Assembly: GCA_002748355.1 (NCBI GenBank)
Contig: PDSF01000008.1
Span: forward strand, 1 to 64,000
DNA: 64,000 nt
Direction: 5' to 3'
Source of the DNA: Planctomycetota bacterium
GTDB lineage: Bacteria > Planctomycetota > UBA1135 > GCA-002748355
Part shown: one piece after another, positions 28,150-36,798 of the stretch
Layout of the letters: the number at the start of each line of letters is the position of its first letter
Position numbering within the stretch: the stretch's first letter is position 1
Program-made: the position numbers and the translations under genes
The notes under the pieces: model-generated
What the model was told of the DNA's origin: nothing
Seen by the model: only the letters and a program-made list of their open reading frames with translations
Databases searched by the model: none

Positions 28150-28803
28150 TCAGAGATGGATCACCAGTTTCACGTTCGGCTGGCCGAGCGAGGCGCCGGC
28201 CAGTTTGGTGAACTGGAGCGACTGGAAGGAGAGCTCCACGCCTACTAGGGAGCTGAGTGCCGGGATCGGGAGTTTCAGAAAGACCTTGCCACCTCTGCCC
28301 AGGGCGCCACTCCCTAGCAAGATAATCGTTGAGGGATCGAGGCTCAGGGCTCCCCTGAATCCTGGGATGGGGATCGGAGATTTGGCGAGTTTGGGGCTCA
28401 TGAAAAGGCCGAAGGCGGCACTGGGGCTGCCCTCGATCTCGAAATCGAAGCTGCCACCGACCTTGCGCACGGGGCGGCAATGCGTGTAAGGCGCATGGCT
28501 TCCAAGGCGCAGGCTGATGTCGTCAAGGGTCCAGCGCGGGGTGCCGCGGCTCTGGGTGTACAGGGGACGCGAGATATTGATTTGCAGCTTTTGCTGGCCG
28601 GCTTTCTTGAAGCGCACGGCGGCGGAGAGGCGGTGGCGGAAGACCCCCTTGAAGATGTTGCGGCTATAGGTGGAGAAGCTGTAGACCTTGTTGCCATCTA
28701 GGTAGAGATCGAGGATGCCGCCTTGAGCGCTTGGCGCCCGCGCCAGTGCAGCTGAGCGGAAGCGGGGACTTGCCGAGCTGCGGAAGTGGTGGAGCGAGCA
28801 CAA
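28150..28803 (-). CDS. Exported-type protein with planctomycete C-terminal module, probably 5'-truncated
   Basis: The open frame has 217 codons from an ATG at 28803, but the first 28 residues (MCSLHHFRSSASPRFRS) are not a good signal peptide, so the real start may be lost or lie upstream in another frame. The body is beta-rich (GGILDLYLDGNKVYSFSTYS, RWTLDDISLRLGSH). The C-terminus contains GGSFDFEIEGSPSAAFGLFM and LPIPALSSLVGVELSFQSLQ, the same arrangement as the C-terminal module of the proteins at 4955-6049 and 41333-44365. A secreted or surface location is inferred from that module. No catalytic motif is visible. Confidence 0.65.
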   Translation of the reverse strand: MCSLHHFRSSASPRFRSAALARAPSAQGGILDLYLDGNKVYSFSTYSRNIFKGVFRHRLSAAVRFKKAGQQKLQINISRPLYTQSRGTPRWTLDDISLRLGSHAPYTHCRPVRKVGGSFDFEIEGSPSAAFGLFMSPKLAKSPIPIPGFRGALSLDPSTIILLGSGALGRGGKVFLKLPIPALSSLVGVELSFQSLQFTKLAGASLGQPNVKLVIHL

Positions 28804-28836
28804 GCCGCGTTAACCGCACGCCGGGACGCCTGCGTT

Positions 28837-29979
28837 TCAGAGGCTGGAGAGCAGCTCCGGGGACTGGCCGAGTTGCGCTAGCTCGCTTTGGATTTCTGCC
28901 TGGTAGAGGGGGTTCATGACCAGGACCAGGTCGAGCGGCTCCTTGCTGGCTTCCTCGGGGCTGAGGATGCGTTGTCCGGTTCCCGCTACGTGCGCGCCAT
29001 GCTTGCGCGGGTTTTTATCGATCACGCAGGCGACGCTTTCGGCTTCTGGGACGAAGTTGAGGAAGCTCACACCCTTGGAGCCGGCGCCCCAGAGGGCGAT
29101 TCGCTGGTCCTGGCGCTGAGCCTTCGCAAGGAGTCGCGAGAACTGGGCGATGCGCTGCTCTAGCGCGGCGGAGAAGCGCTCTTGTGCTGCGAGCCAAGGG
29201 GCGGGCGACAGCGGTGGCAGGGGGGCCTGGCCGTGACGGCCTTCGATCGCCAGGAACTGCTCACCGTAGCTGGGCGCCAGACTCGTCTGGCAGAGCCCCG
29301 CCTGAGCAAAGGCGAAGGACAAAGAGGCCGGGGTGAAGATCGAAACGTGCTCGTAGATCAGATCCCAGATGGAGCCCTCTTGCATGAGCCAGGCGCCATT
29401 GGGGACTTCGACATAAAGGGCTCCATCGTCGCTGCAGGCGCGGCCTAGGAGCTTCAAGAAGCCGACAGGGTCGGCCAGGTGTTCGAGGACGTGGCGACTG
29501 ATGACGAGGCTGCCACGCTCTTGGTCTTGATCCGGATCGAAGTAGCGCGAGTGGATGCTCACGCCGCTTTCGATCTGCACTCGCTTGGGGTCGAAGCTCT
29601 GGTCAAAGCCAACGGCGATGCAGCGCTTGGCAAAGAGGGCCAAGAACTCACCGCGGCCGCAGCCGATTTCCAAGACGCAGCGATTCTCAAGCTCGTGTTC
29701 CTGAATCAGCCTTGTGGCCAGGGCTGCCGCCCAGTCACAAAAGCGGGCTGAGGCGTGCAGTGAGGTCTCGTAATCGCCCAGGTATTCGATCTTGTTTGGA
29801 TCGAAGGAGCTATTGAATACGTGGCCGCAGCTTTGACAAAACTCCAGAGTAATATCGCCACGGCCGCAGCTGCGCGCCGCTTCGGCGTCGGAATACAGGG
29901 CGTTGACCAGGACGGGGACGTCTCGCAGCTCGGCGCAGGGACGGAGCGCCTGGGCCCCACAAAGCGGGCAGCTCATCAA
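28837..29979 (-). CDS. Zinc-binding class I SAM methyltransferase (sugar C-methyltransferase type)
   Basis: The 380-residue protein has three parts. An N-terminal zinc ribbon (CPLCGAQ and CQSCGHVF) is followed by a Rossmann methyltransferase core with motif I LEIGCGRGEF and HVLEHLADPVGF. The C-terminal domain of about 130 residues contains ALWGAGSKGVSFLNFV and CVIDKNPRKHGAHVAGTG. This order matches the NDP-sugar C-methyltransferases (TylC3/TcaB9-like) and their relatives. It overlaps the upstream gene as ATGA and is the last gene of the sugar operon. The acceptor is probably a CDP-linked deoxyhexose intermediate or a glycan carrying it. Confidence 0.88.
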   Translation of the reverse strand: MMSCPLCGAQALRPCAELRDVPVLVNALYSDAEAARSCGRGDITLEFCQSCGHVFNSSFDPNKIEYLGDYETSLHASARFCDWAAALATRLIQEHELENRCVLEIGCGRGEFLALFAKRCIAVGFDQSFDPKRVQIESGVSIHSRYFDPDQDQERGSLVISRHVLEHLADPVGFLKLLGRACSDDGALYVEVPNGAWLMQEGSIWDLIYEHVSIFTPASLSFAFAQAGLCQTSLAPSYGEQFLAIEGRHGQAPLPPLSPAPWLAAQERFSAALEQRIAQFSRLLAKAQRQDQRIALWGAGSKGVSFLNFVPEAESVACVIDKNPRKHGAHVAGTGQRILSPEEASKEPLDLVLVMNPLYQAEIQSELAQLGQSPELLSSL

Positions 29980-31145
29980 AGGGCTTCGAGCTTTGGGCTC
30001 AGCCCCATACTCTTGAGCTGGGCGCCGATTTCGGGCAGGTAGATGCGGTTCATGACTAGGACTCGCTCAGGGACATCCTCCTGCAGAAACTCCGGGCCCT
30101 TAACTTCCTGGCCGCTGCCGGGGATAAAGCGCCCGTGCTTGTGTGGATTGATATCAATGCCGAACTCGATTTCTTCATCCAAACCGGTGGCGGTCAGGAA
30201 GGCGACGGCCTTACTGCCTGAGCCCCAGAGCACGGTTTTCTCGCCCTGGGCCGAGGCTGCGCGGACCGTAGCTGCGAGCTCGGCGATGCGCCCGGGTGCC
30301 TGCTTTTGGAAATGCTGGACTCCGGCCCGCAGTCGCGGCAAGTCCTTCTCTTCGGGCAAAGGCGGCGCTTTGGCATTGCTACGAGTGTCGGCTTCGATGA
30401 GCAGGTATTGATCGTCATACACCGAGGCCAGGCGCAGCACCCGAAAACCCGTGTCGCGGAATAGCCGCGCCAGCGAACCGAGGGAAAAGTAACTGCAGTG
30501 TTCGTAGTAGACGTCTTCGAAGGCCAGGCCTTCGAGCACCCGTTCGATGGCCGGTAGTTCGAAGAGGACGATGGTCTCGCGCTTGCCGATCGAGCGCCTG
30601 ATGGTCTGCATCAGTTCGCGCACCGGCGCAATATGCTCAAGGCTGTGCCGGCACAAGATCACGTCGGCGTCAAAGTCGCCGTGGTTTTCGCAGTAGAACT
30701 CACTTAGAAAGCGGACATTGGCCTTGGTGTGGGTGCGCTCGGGGCGATAACCCGGGTCAATACCGATGCCTTCGTTATCGCCAAGCTCGCAGATCTTGAC
30801 CAGAAACTCGCCCTTACCGCAGCCGATCTCGAGCACGCGTTTGCCGTAGATTTGATAACGCTCGATCCACTGACGCGCCAGGTCTTCGGCGAAGGCGTTG
30901 AAGGTGCTGGAGTAGGCTTGGGTTTCTTCATACTGCGGCGAGTACCGATGCACGCTGCTGTCGAAGACCGTGTTTTGCACGAAGCCGCAGTCCTCACAAA
31001 AGTCGAGGACCAGGTCGCGGCGGGCGATGTTCCGTGCCTCTTCGCGGCTCTCCATCAGCAGGCAGGAATGCACCGGAATCGCATCCAGCTCGAAGAAGCG
31101 GCGCAGCTGGGTGCTGCTGCAGCTCTGACAACTATCCTGGCTCAT
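29976..31145 (-). CDS. Zinc-binding class I SAM methyltransferase (sugar C-methyltransferase type)
   Basis: The 389-residue protein is laid out like its downstream neighbour: zinc ribbon (CQSCSSTQ and CEDCGFVQ), motif I LEIGCGKGEFLV, the motif CRHSLEHIAPVREL, and a complete C-terminal domain with VLWGSGSKAVAFLTATG and GIDINPHKHGRFIPGSGQ. The two are clear paralogues, from a tandem duplication, but have diverged, so they may methylate different positions. Start and stop overlap with both neighbours in ATGA style, so expression is tightly coupled. Confidence 0.88.
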   Translation of the reverse strand: MSQDSCQSCSSTQLRRFFELDAIPVHSCLLMESREEARNIARRDLVLDFCEDCGFVQNTVFDSSVHRYSPQYEETQAYSSTFNAFAEDLARQWIERYQIYGKRVLEIGCGKGEFLVKICELGDNEGIGIDPGYRPERTHTKANVRFLSEFYCENHGDFDADVILCRHSLEHIAPVRELMQTIRRSIGKRETIVLFELPAIERVLEGLAFEDVYYEHCSYFSLGSLARLFRDTGFRVLRLASVYDDQYLLIEADTRSNAKAPPLPEEKDLPRLRAGVQHFQKQAPGRIAELAATVRAASAQGEKTVLWGSGSKAVAFLTATGLDEEIEFGIDINPHKHGRFIPGSGQEVKGPEFLQEDVPERVLVMNRIYLPEIGAQLKSMGLSPKLEAL

Positions 31146-32230
31146 GAGTGCAGCGCTTCGAGGATCGTGGGCTTAGGTACTGGGATCATGAAACGGCCGC
31201 CGGCCCGCTCATAGGCCGCTTGCTGAGTGCGGATCTCTTGCTCGACGTTCCAGGGGAGGATCAGGGTTGCCCCCTTGGCCGCTGCGCCATAGGCGGCGAT
31301 TCCTTGGCCTTCGTCGCGGAGCTGGCGAAGTAGGGCACGCAGCTCTTGGCGCAGGGTTTGGACCCGTTTGGCGAAGCCTTCGTAGTACTCCCGGGTATCG
31401 AGGCCGAGATCGCGTTCCTCGGCAATGAGTTGCTGCACCGAGGCGTCGGGCGCTTCGTGCTTTTGCGCAAAGAGGCGCAGGGAGCCGCCATGGATGGGGA
31501 GGCGCTCGACTCGGTTGAGACAAAGGCCCTGGCTACGGAAGAGACGATCGACGGAGAGCACCGAGAAGTAACAGAGGTGCTCGTGGTAGATGGTGTCGAA
31601 CTCGCAGTTCTCGACCAGGGTGCGTAGGTAGGGCAGCTCGAAGACCGCCATACCCTCCTCGCTGAGCAGCTCGGCGATGCCACGCACGAAGCCACGGGTG
31701 TCGGCAACATGGGCGAGCACGTTATTGGCGTGGAGGATGTCGGCGGCATAACCCTCGGCCCGCAGTTGCCGGCCGAGCTCTTCGGTAAAGAAGGCGTGGC
31801 GGGTCTCGATACCGCGTGCCCTTGCCGCCTCGACCGGCCCCTTTGCTGGATCGATGCCGAGCACCTGGACGCCGGCCGCTTGGTAGTACTGGAGCAGATA
31901 GCCATCGTTGCTGGCGAGCTCGATGACCAGCTTTGGCTGCCCTTGCTGCAGGCGAGCTTGGACGTGGGCCTTGGAGTGCTCGAGTAGGGTGTCGGAGAAG
32001 GAACTGTAATAGGGGTATTCGTCGCCGAAGAGTTCCTCAGGGGCGACGGTCTCCAGGATCTGCACCAGGGTGCAGTCCGGGCAAAAGGCAGCTTCTAAGG
32101 GGTAGCGGGCTTCTGTCTGGTCTAGCTGCTCGCGGCTGCGTAGGGCGTCCGAGGGAGGATGCTCTCCAAGGTCGAGGAAGGTGATGAGCTGGGTGGAGCC
32201 GCAGGAGCGGCAGTTGTGTTCAGATGGCAT
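31142..32230 (-). CDS. Zinc-binding class I SAM methyltransferase with internal C-terminal deletion
   Basis: The 362-residue protein has the zinc-binding N-terminus (CRSCGSTQ and CPDCTLVQ), motif I IELASNDGYLLQYY, NVLAHVADTRGF and the conserved DTIYHEHLCYFSV. Relatives of this subfamily are about 405-415 residues and continue after AAYGAAAKG with a stretch holding a DRNPxKQGxxxPG motif before ILPWN. Here AAYGAAAKGATL runs straight into ILPWNVEQEIRTQQAAYERA, so about 45 residues are missing in frame near 31262. The SAM site is intact but the C-terminal domain is gutted, so activity is doubtful. The start overlaps the epimerase gene by 11 bases. Confidence 0.87.
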   Translation of the reverse strand: MPSEHNCRSCGSTQLITFLDLGEHPPSDALRSREQLDQTEARYPLEAAFCPDCTLVQILETVAPEELFGDEYPYYSSFSDTLLEHSKAHVQARLQQGQPKLVIELASNDGYLLQYYQAAGVQVLGIDPAKGPVEAARARGIETRHAFFTEELGRQLRAEGYAADILHANNVLAHVADTRGFVRGIAELLSEEGMAVFELPYLRTLVENCEFDTIYHEHLCYFSVLSVDRLFRSQGLCLNRVERLPIHGGSLRLFAQKHEAPDASVQQLIAEERDLGLDTREYYEGFAKRVQTLRQELRALLRQLRDEGQGIAAYGAAAKGATLILPWNVEQEIRTQQAAYERAGGRFMIPVPKPTILEALHS

Positions 32231-33266
32231 GGCCCTGCCCCTCGCACCAGCGCAGGCTGGCGTCGATACGCCCCTGTTCCATCAGTTCTTGAACGTGGCG
32301 GATGCGCAGGTAGGGGCCGCGGACGAAGTCCATGCTGCTGAGCCCTTGCTTTAGGAAGGCGGCATAGACCTCCTCGACGCCCGTACGCACCGTCCATTGC
32401 GGCACGAAGTCCGGGAGAGCTTCGCGGATCTTGTCGCAGTTGACCCGGTAGCAGCGCTTGTCGGGACCGGCGCCCTCCTCGTATTCAACTCGGCAGTTTG
32501 GGACCACCTCGGCCACGATCTCGGCGATCTCGCGGATACGGTAGTTCTCGTCGCTGCGGCCGACGTTAAAGGCCTGGCCGCGGACCTTGTCCTCGGGGGC
32601 TTCGATTACCCGGAGGAAGGCCTGGGCAATATCAGCGATATGGACCAGGGGGCGCCAAGGGCTGCCGTCGCTCTTCATCAATACTTGGCCGGTGCTGACT
32701 GCGAGGCCCACGAGATTATTCAGCACCAAATCGCCGCGCAGGCGCGGGGAGACGCCGAAGGCGGTGGCGTTGCGCAGGCAGGTCACGCAGAACTCGGGAC
32801 TGTTCAGTGGCTCAAGATCGGCTTCGGCCAGGACCTTGGACTCGCCGTAGGGCGTCACCGGATGCAGGGCCGAGCTCTCGTCGAGGTAGTCCTCGCCGCC
32901 TGCGCCGTAGTTGCTGCAGGAGGAGCTGAAGACGAAGCGGCGCACGCCACTGTTCTTGGCGAGTTCGGCCAGACGCACGCTCGCCTTGTGGTTGATGTCG
33001 AAGGTCAGTTGCGGGTCGAGGTTGCCCAGTGGGTCATTGGAGAGCCCGGCCAAGTGGACGATGGCGTCGAAGCCCGCCAGCTGCTCGGCTTTCAGGTCGC
33101 GGACGTCGATGGCGATGCTATTGCGCGGTCCAGGCCTGTCTTCACCGAAGACGCAGTCATGGAAGAGGAAGCTGTCGAGGCCATGCACTTCGTGGCCAGC
33201 CGCTTCGAAGATGGGGACGAGGACGGTGCCGATGTAACCGTCGTGACCGGTAACGAGGACCTTCAT
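32220..33266 (-). CDS. NAD-dependent epimerase/dehydratase (extended SDR)
   Basis: The 348-residue SDR enzyme has the nucleotide-binding loop VTGHDGYIGTVLV, the DAIVHLAGLSNDPLGN block, the catalytic Ser in FSSSCSNYG, and the catalytic YxxxK in PYGESKVLAE. It acts on a nucleotide sugar, probably the CDP-hexose made with the upstream cytidylyltransferase. The ATG at 33266 lies five bases after the rfbF stop; an open frame that continues upstream is read through the other gene and is not used. Comparable cytidylyltransferase-epimerase-methyltransferase groups occur in polysaccharide loci. Which carbon it epimerises or reduces cannot be told. Confidence 0.88.
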   Translation of the reverse strand: MKVLVTGHDGYIGTVLVPIFEAAGHEVHGLDSFLFHDCVFGEDRPGPRNSIAIDVRDLKAEQLAGFDAIVHLAGLSNDPLGNLDPQLTFDINHKASVRLAELAKNSGVRRFVFSSSCSNYGAGGEDYLDESSALHPVTPYGESKVLAEADLEPLNSPEFCVTCLRNATAFGVSPRLRGDLVLNNLVGLAVSTGQVLMKSDGSPWRPLVHIADIAQAFLRVIEAPEDKVRGQAFNVGRSDENYRIREIAEIVAEVVPNCRVEYEEGAGPDKRCYRVNCDKIREALPDFVPQWTVRTGVEEVYAAFLKQGLSSMDFVRGPYLRIRHVQELMEQGRIDASLRWCEGQGHAI

Positions 33267-33271
33267 CTTCT

Positions 33272-34075
33272 TCACTGTGGCTGGGCCGCAGGCGTCGTGT
33301 TCCAGGTCTTCCATGGCGCGTTGCCGCTGTCCCATAGGTCCTGGAGGATCTTCTTTTCCCGCAGCGTGTCCATGCACTGCCAAAAGCCGCCATGGAGGAA
33401 GGCGAAGAGTTCGCCGTCCGCGGCCAGCCTCTCCATCGGTCCCTTCTCCCATTGGGTCTCGTCGCCCTCGATGTAGTCGAAGACTCCAGGTTCGAGGACG
33501 AAGAAGGCGCCGTTGATCCAACCGGTTTCGAGCTGCGGCTTTTCGCTGAAGCGTGTGACCCGCTGGCCATCGAGATCGAGTCTCCCGTAGCGGGCCGAGG
33601 GGCGGACGGCGGTGACGGTCGCCAGTCGGCCGTGCGCGCGGTGGAAGGCGATGAGTTCGTTGAGGTCGATGTCCGAGACGCCATCGCCCCAGGTCAGGCA
33701 GAAGCTCCCGTCTTGCAGGTAGGGCTGCAGGCGTTTGATGCGACCGCCGGTATTGGTGCTGAGTCCGGTATCGACCAGGTCGACGGTCCAGTCGCGCGAG
33801 ACGGCGCCGTTGCCGCTTGGGCACTCGACGGTGCCCTTGCGCAGGTCGATGTGCATGTCGCTGCCAAAGCGAGCCTGGTCGTGGAACCAGCGCTTGATGT
33901 ATTCCCCCTTGTAGCCGAGGGCGACGATGAAGTGCTCGTGCCCATAGCCCAGGTAGTGCTGCATGATGTGCCAGAGAATCGGCTTGTTGCCGATCTCTAC
34001 CATCGGCTTGGGCCGAATCTCGGTCTCTTCGGCCAGGCGTGAGCCGTAACCGCCTGCCAGAATGGCGACCTTCAT
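33272..34075 (-). CDS. rfbF: Glucose-1-phosphate cytidylyltransferase
   Basis: The 267-residue enzyme forms CDP-glucose from glucose 1-phosphate and CTP, the first step to CDP-linked dideoxy and branched sugars. It has the nucleotidyltransferase signature AGGYGSRLAEETEIRPKPM at the N-terminus, EIGNKPILWHIMQHY, the metal-binding WGDGVSDIDL and the RfbF-type FSEKPQLETGWINGAFFVLE. Length and blocks match RfbF closely. It is the first gene of a five-gene minus-strand operon (to 28837). No CDP-glucose 4,6-dehydratase (RfbG) is in the operon, although that step is normally next. Confidence 0.95.
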   Translation of the reverse strand: MKVAILAGGYGSRLAEETEIRPKPMVEIGNKPILWHIMQHYLGYGHEHFIVALGYKGEYIKRWFHDQARFGSDMHIDLRKGTVECPSGNGAVSRDWTVDLVDTGLSTNTGGRIKRLQPYLQDGSFCLTWGDGVSDIDLNELIAFHRAHGRLATVTAVRPSARYGRLDLDGQRVTRFSEKPQLETGWINGAFFVLEPGVFDYIEGDETQWEKGPMERLAADGELFAFLHGGFWQCMDTLREKKILQDLWDSGNAPWKTWNTTPAAQPQ

Positions 34076-34198
34076 CGGGGAGTCCTCTCGCTTGTCCCTT
34101 CTTCCATCGAGATAGCGAAGGGGCTAGCTGAAGACGAAGGCTGCGCCTCGTTCCCTGATGCCGTGGGGCTTTCCCCGGCGGCCTAGCCCGAGAGCCTG

Positions 34199-35056
34199 CT
34201 AGGCGTCGCCCCAGCGCCTCTCCTGCGACAGGAGCTGGTCGATGCCTCGGAGCAGTTGCTCCCGGTCCTTTGGCAGGCGGCCGCCGAGGACCACGTGGTT
34301 GCTGGCGTGGTTGCTGCGAAAGAGGGCGTTGCTAGGCGACGCTCCGGCGAGGAAGCTGCGCAGCTCGCGCAGGAGCATGCTGCTGTCGGGCAGGCGGAAG
34401 CGGCCGCGCTGGTACTGGTTCCAGATCGAGGTGCCGGGTTTGAGCGTCAGCGTCAAGGCCGCGAGAAACTCGGGGTCCATCGCTGTGGCGAGCTCGGCGG
34501 AGGCTTGAGCATGCTCTTGGCTGCGTTCGACGCCGCCTGCGCCCAGCAGGAAGATCACCGATTGCTCGATACCGGCGCGGCGAAGGCGGCTGGCGGCTTC
34601 GATGTGTTCGGCGGCGTTGCTGCCTTTGGCGATGCGGCGCAGGACTAGGTCGTCGCCGGACTCGGGGCCGAGGTAGAGGCGCGAGAGGCCGCCCTGGCGC
34701 AGGCGCCGGAGTTCTTCGGGGCTCTTTTCGGTGACGTTGCTGGCCATCGCGTAGGCGCTAATGCGAGCCAGCTTGGGAAAGCTCTGCCGCAGTGCTGCGA
34801 GCAAGGGCTCCCAGGTGCTGAGCGGCATGTTGAGGGCGTCGCCATCGGCGACGAAGACCTTGCGCAGCCGCGGACCCAGCAGTTTTTTCGCCTCTGCGAC
34901 CTCGGCCAGAAGCTCGGGGAGCGGGCGCTCCCGATACTCCTTGTCCCGATACATCTCGCAGTAGCTGCACTTGTTCCAAGAGCAGCCGATGCTCGCCTGG
35001 AGGATCCAGGCATCGTGCTCGCTGGGGGGGCGATAGATCTGGCCTTCGTAGATCAT
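34199..35056 (-). CDS. Radical SAM protein
   Basis: The 285-residue enzyme has an iron-sulfur motif ASIGCSWNKCSYCEMY, a C-x4-C-x2-C spacing found in one branch of radical SAM proteins, and follows it with KVFVADGDALNMP, the LYLGPESGDDLVL strand and QSVIFLLGAGGVERS, as in the HemN/Elp3-like TIM-barrel group. The substrate is unknown; relatives are often annotated only as radical SAM. It is probably monocistronic, divergent from the MFS gene with 89 bases between starts. Confidence 0.85.
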   Translation of the reverse strand: MIYEGQIYRPPSEHDAWILQASIGCSWNKCSYCEMYRDKEYRERPLPELLAEVAEAKKLLGPRLRKVFVADGDALNMPLSTWEPLLAALRQSFPKLARISAYAMASNVTEKSPEELRRLRQGGLSRLYLGPESGDDLVLRRIAKGSNAAEHIEAASRLRRAGIEQSVIFLLGAGGVERSQEHAQASAELATAMDPEFLAALTLTLKPGTSIWNQYQRGRFRLPDSSMLLRELRSFLAGASPSNALFRSNHASNHVVLGGRLPKDREQLLRGIDQLLSQERRWGDA

Positions 35057-35145
35057 GCTTTGCTTTGCGGGGCGCCGTATCCTGCCGATCCCTGGGCAAA
35101 GAAGCGAGGTCTCGCATGTGAGCGCCGCTTTCGTATGTTCCCGGG

Positions 35146-36399
35146 ATGAGTCCGGAACAGGAGAAAAGGGCGCGTCGGCAACTGCATCGAGTGCTGATCT
35201 CGGTGTTTCTCAGTTCGCTGGCGATGATGTCAGCTCTGCCGCATTTGCCGCGTTATCTCGAAGAGCGCTTCGATCTCACCGGTGATGAATGGGCGCTGTA
35301 TTCGGGGCTGATCTTTGGCGCTGCGCCTTTTGCTGCGGCCTTCGCCGGACCGATCTGGGGCGCCTTGGGCGATCGCTTCGGTCGCAAGTGGAACCTGGTC
35401 CGGGCCCAGGTGACGATCACCAGCTTCCTGCTTCTCTTTCCGCTGATTGGCTCGCTTTGGGGGCTGGTGGTCTTGCGGCTTTTGCAGGGGCTCTGCTCCG
35501 GATGGGTGGCTCCGGCCTTTTCACTGGCGAGCGCCGGCTGGCCCTCCGAACGGCGGGGGCGGGTGCTGGGCTCTCTGCAGTTGGTCATGACCCTCGGCCT
35601 GCTGCTGGGTCCCCTCTTGGGTGCTGAGGTCCTGGCCGCTTTCGGGCGCAGCGGTCCCTTCTTTATGGGGGCGCTGCCGGCGCTGACGGCGCTGCTGATT
35701 ACCCTGACCATTGGCGAAGACCGGGCGACACTCAAGGACGGCAGCGATGGTGGCCGCAAGGGGCGGGTCCTGGATGGCTTCCGCTTGGTCGTGCAGAGTC
35801 ATGTGCTCGCCCTCTTCCTCGGCGCTATGTGCCTGGGTCGACTCGGTATTGCCCTGGTCGAGCCGCAGCTGGCGATCTTCGTGCGGGAAGAGCTGGGGCC
35901 ACTCTCTTGGATTCTCTACGACAGCCATGAGGACGCGATCGACCGTACGGTGGCGTATTTGTCGACGGTGCTGGCGCTGGGGGTTCTGGTCTCGGGCGCG
36001 ATGTGGTCGCGGCTCGGTGACCGCCTGCGTCCGGTGCGGGTTCTGGCCGTCTGCGGCTTCTTGACCGGGATCTCTCTGATCTTGATGAGCAGCGTTGATA
36101 CCAGTGTTGGGCTCTTGGGCTGGCGGGCGCTTTATGCGCTGGGCTTTGCCGGGCTCTTACCGCTGAGTTATTCGGCGATCAGCCGCATTACCCCCAGCGA
36201 TTCGATCGGTGCCGCCTATGCCCTCAATCAGAGTGCGGTGCAGCTTGCCTTGGGGGTGGGCTTTGCCCTCGGCGGGGTCTTCGAAGGGCTGATCGAGATT
36301 CGCTCCTTGCTGATCCTCTCGGGCGTGGTCGGCATCCTGGCCTATGGCGGGCTGCCCTTGGTGAGGATGCTCCACGATCGGCAGCAGGCCCGCGGCTAA
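35146..36399 (+). CDS. Major facilitator superfamily drug/metabolite exporter
   Basis: The 417-residue protein has about 12 hydrophobic segments. Motif A (GALGDRFGRKWNLV) sits between the second and third, and LQGLCSGWVAPAFSLASA and the fifth-segment motif C-like LVMTLGLLLGPLLGA suggest a proton-driven antiporter of the DHA1 type. The second half repeats a weaker motif A (SRLGDRLRPVRVL). The substrate is unknown. It ends convergently with the truncated LOG gene, leaving 30 bases. Confidence 0.88.
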   Translation: MSPEQEKRARRQLHRVLISVFLSSLAMMSALPHLPRYLEERFDLTGDEWALYSGLIFGAAPFAAAFAGPIWGALGDRFGRKWNLVRAQVTITSFLLLFPLIGSLWGLVVLRLLQGLCSGWVAPAFSLASAGWPSERRGRVLGSLQLVMTLGLLLGPLLGAEVLAAFGRSGPFFMGALPALTALLITLTIGEDRATLKDGSDGGRKGRVLDGFRLVVQSHVLALFLGAMCLGRLGIALVEPQLAIFVREELGPLSWILYDSHEDAIDRTVAYLSTVLALGVLVSGAMWSRLGDRLRPVRVLAVCGFLTGISLILMSSVDTSVGLLGWRALYALGFAGLLPLSYSAISRITPSDSIGAAYALNQSAVQLALGVGFALGGVFEGLIEIRSLLILSGVVGILAYGGLPLVRMLHDRQQARG

Positions 36400-36429
36400 G
36401 GAGTTACTGGCCGGGGGCCGGGTCTGGCC

Positions 36430-36798
36430 TTAGGGGCAGACATGGGCCAGGGCGGCTGCGACCTGGTCGAAGACGACGAGGAAGCCGTCTGCGCGCTCAA
36501 GCATCAGCATCTTGCGCTCGGACATGGTCTCGGTGACCACCAGCTCGTCGGCCAGCTCGTAGGCCACGCCCTCGATCTCGCGCAGGGCATGGGGGATGAC
36601 GCCGTAGACGTGGCCGCCGCCTTCGTGCAGCGAGCGAGCGACTTCGCCCATGAGCCCGACATCGCCGCCGCCGTAGACCAGGCCGATGTCCCGCTTCGCC
36701 ATCTCGGTGCCGAGCTCGCGGGCGAGCTGTCGGTGGGCCTGCTTGATGTCGTCGCTGGAGGAGCAGTAGACGCAGATCTCGGTGGCGGGGCGCTTCAT
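36430..36798 (-). pseudogene. LOG-family phosphoribohydrolase, truncated before its catalytic motif
   Basis: From the ATG at 36798 the frame gives 122 residues. ICVYCSSSDDIKQAHRQLA, DIGLVYGGGDVGLMGEVA, GGGHVYGVIPHALRE and ETMSERKMLMLERADGFL are the successive blocks of LOG (cytokinin riboside 5'-monophosphate phosphoribohydrolase) proteins. The next block should be PGGxGTxEE, the active site, followed by about 60 more residues. Instead the frame reads VVFDQVAAALAHVCP and stops. The ERK of the active site is kept but the PGGxGTxEE half is absent, so the product should be inactive. An upstream in-frame ATG at 36894 adds a Pro/Arg-rich stretch without support. Confidence 0.75.
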
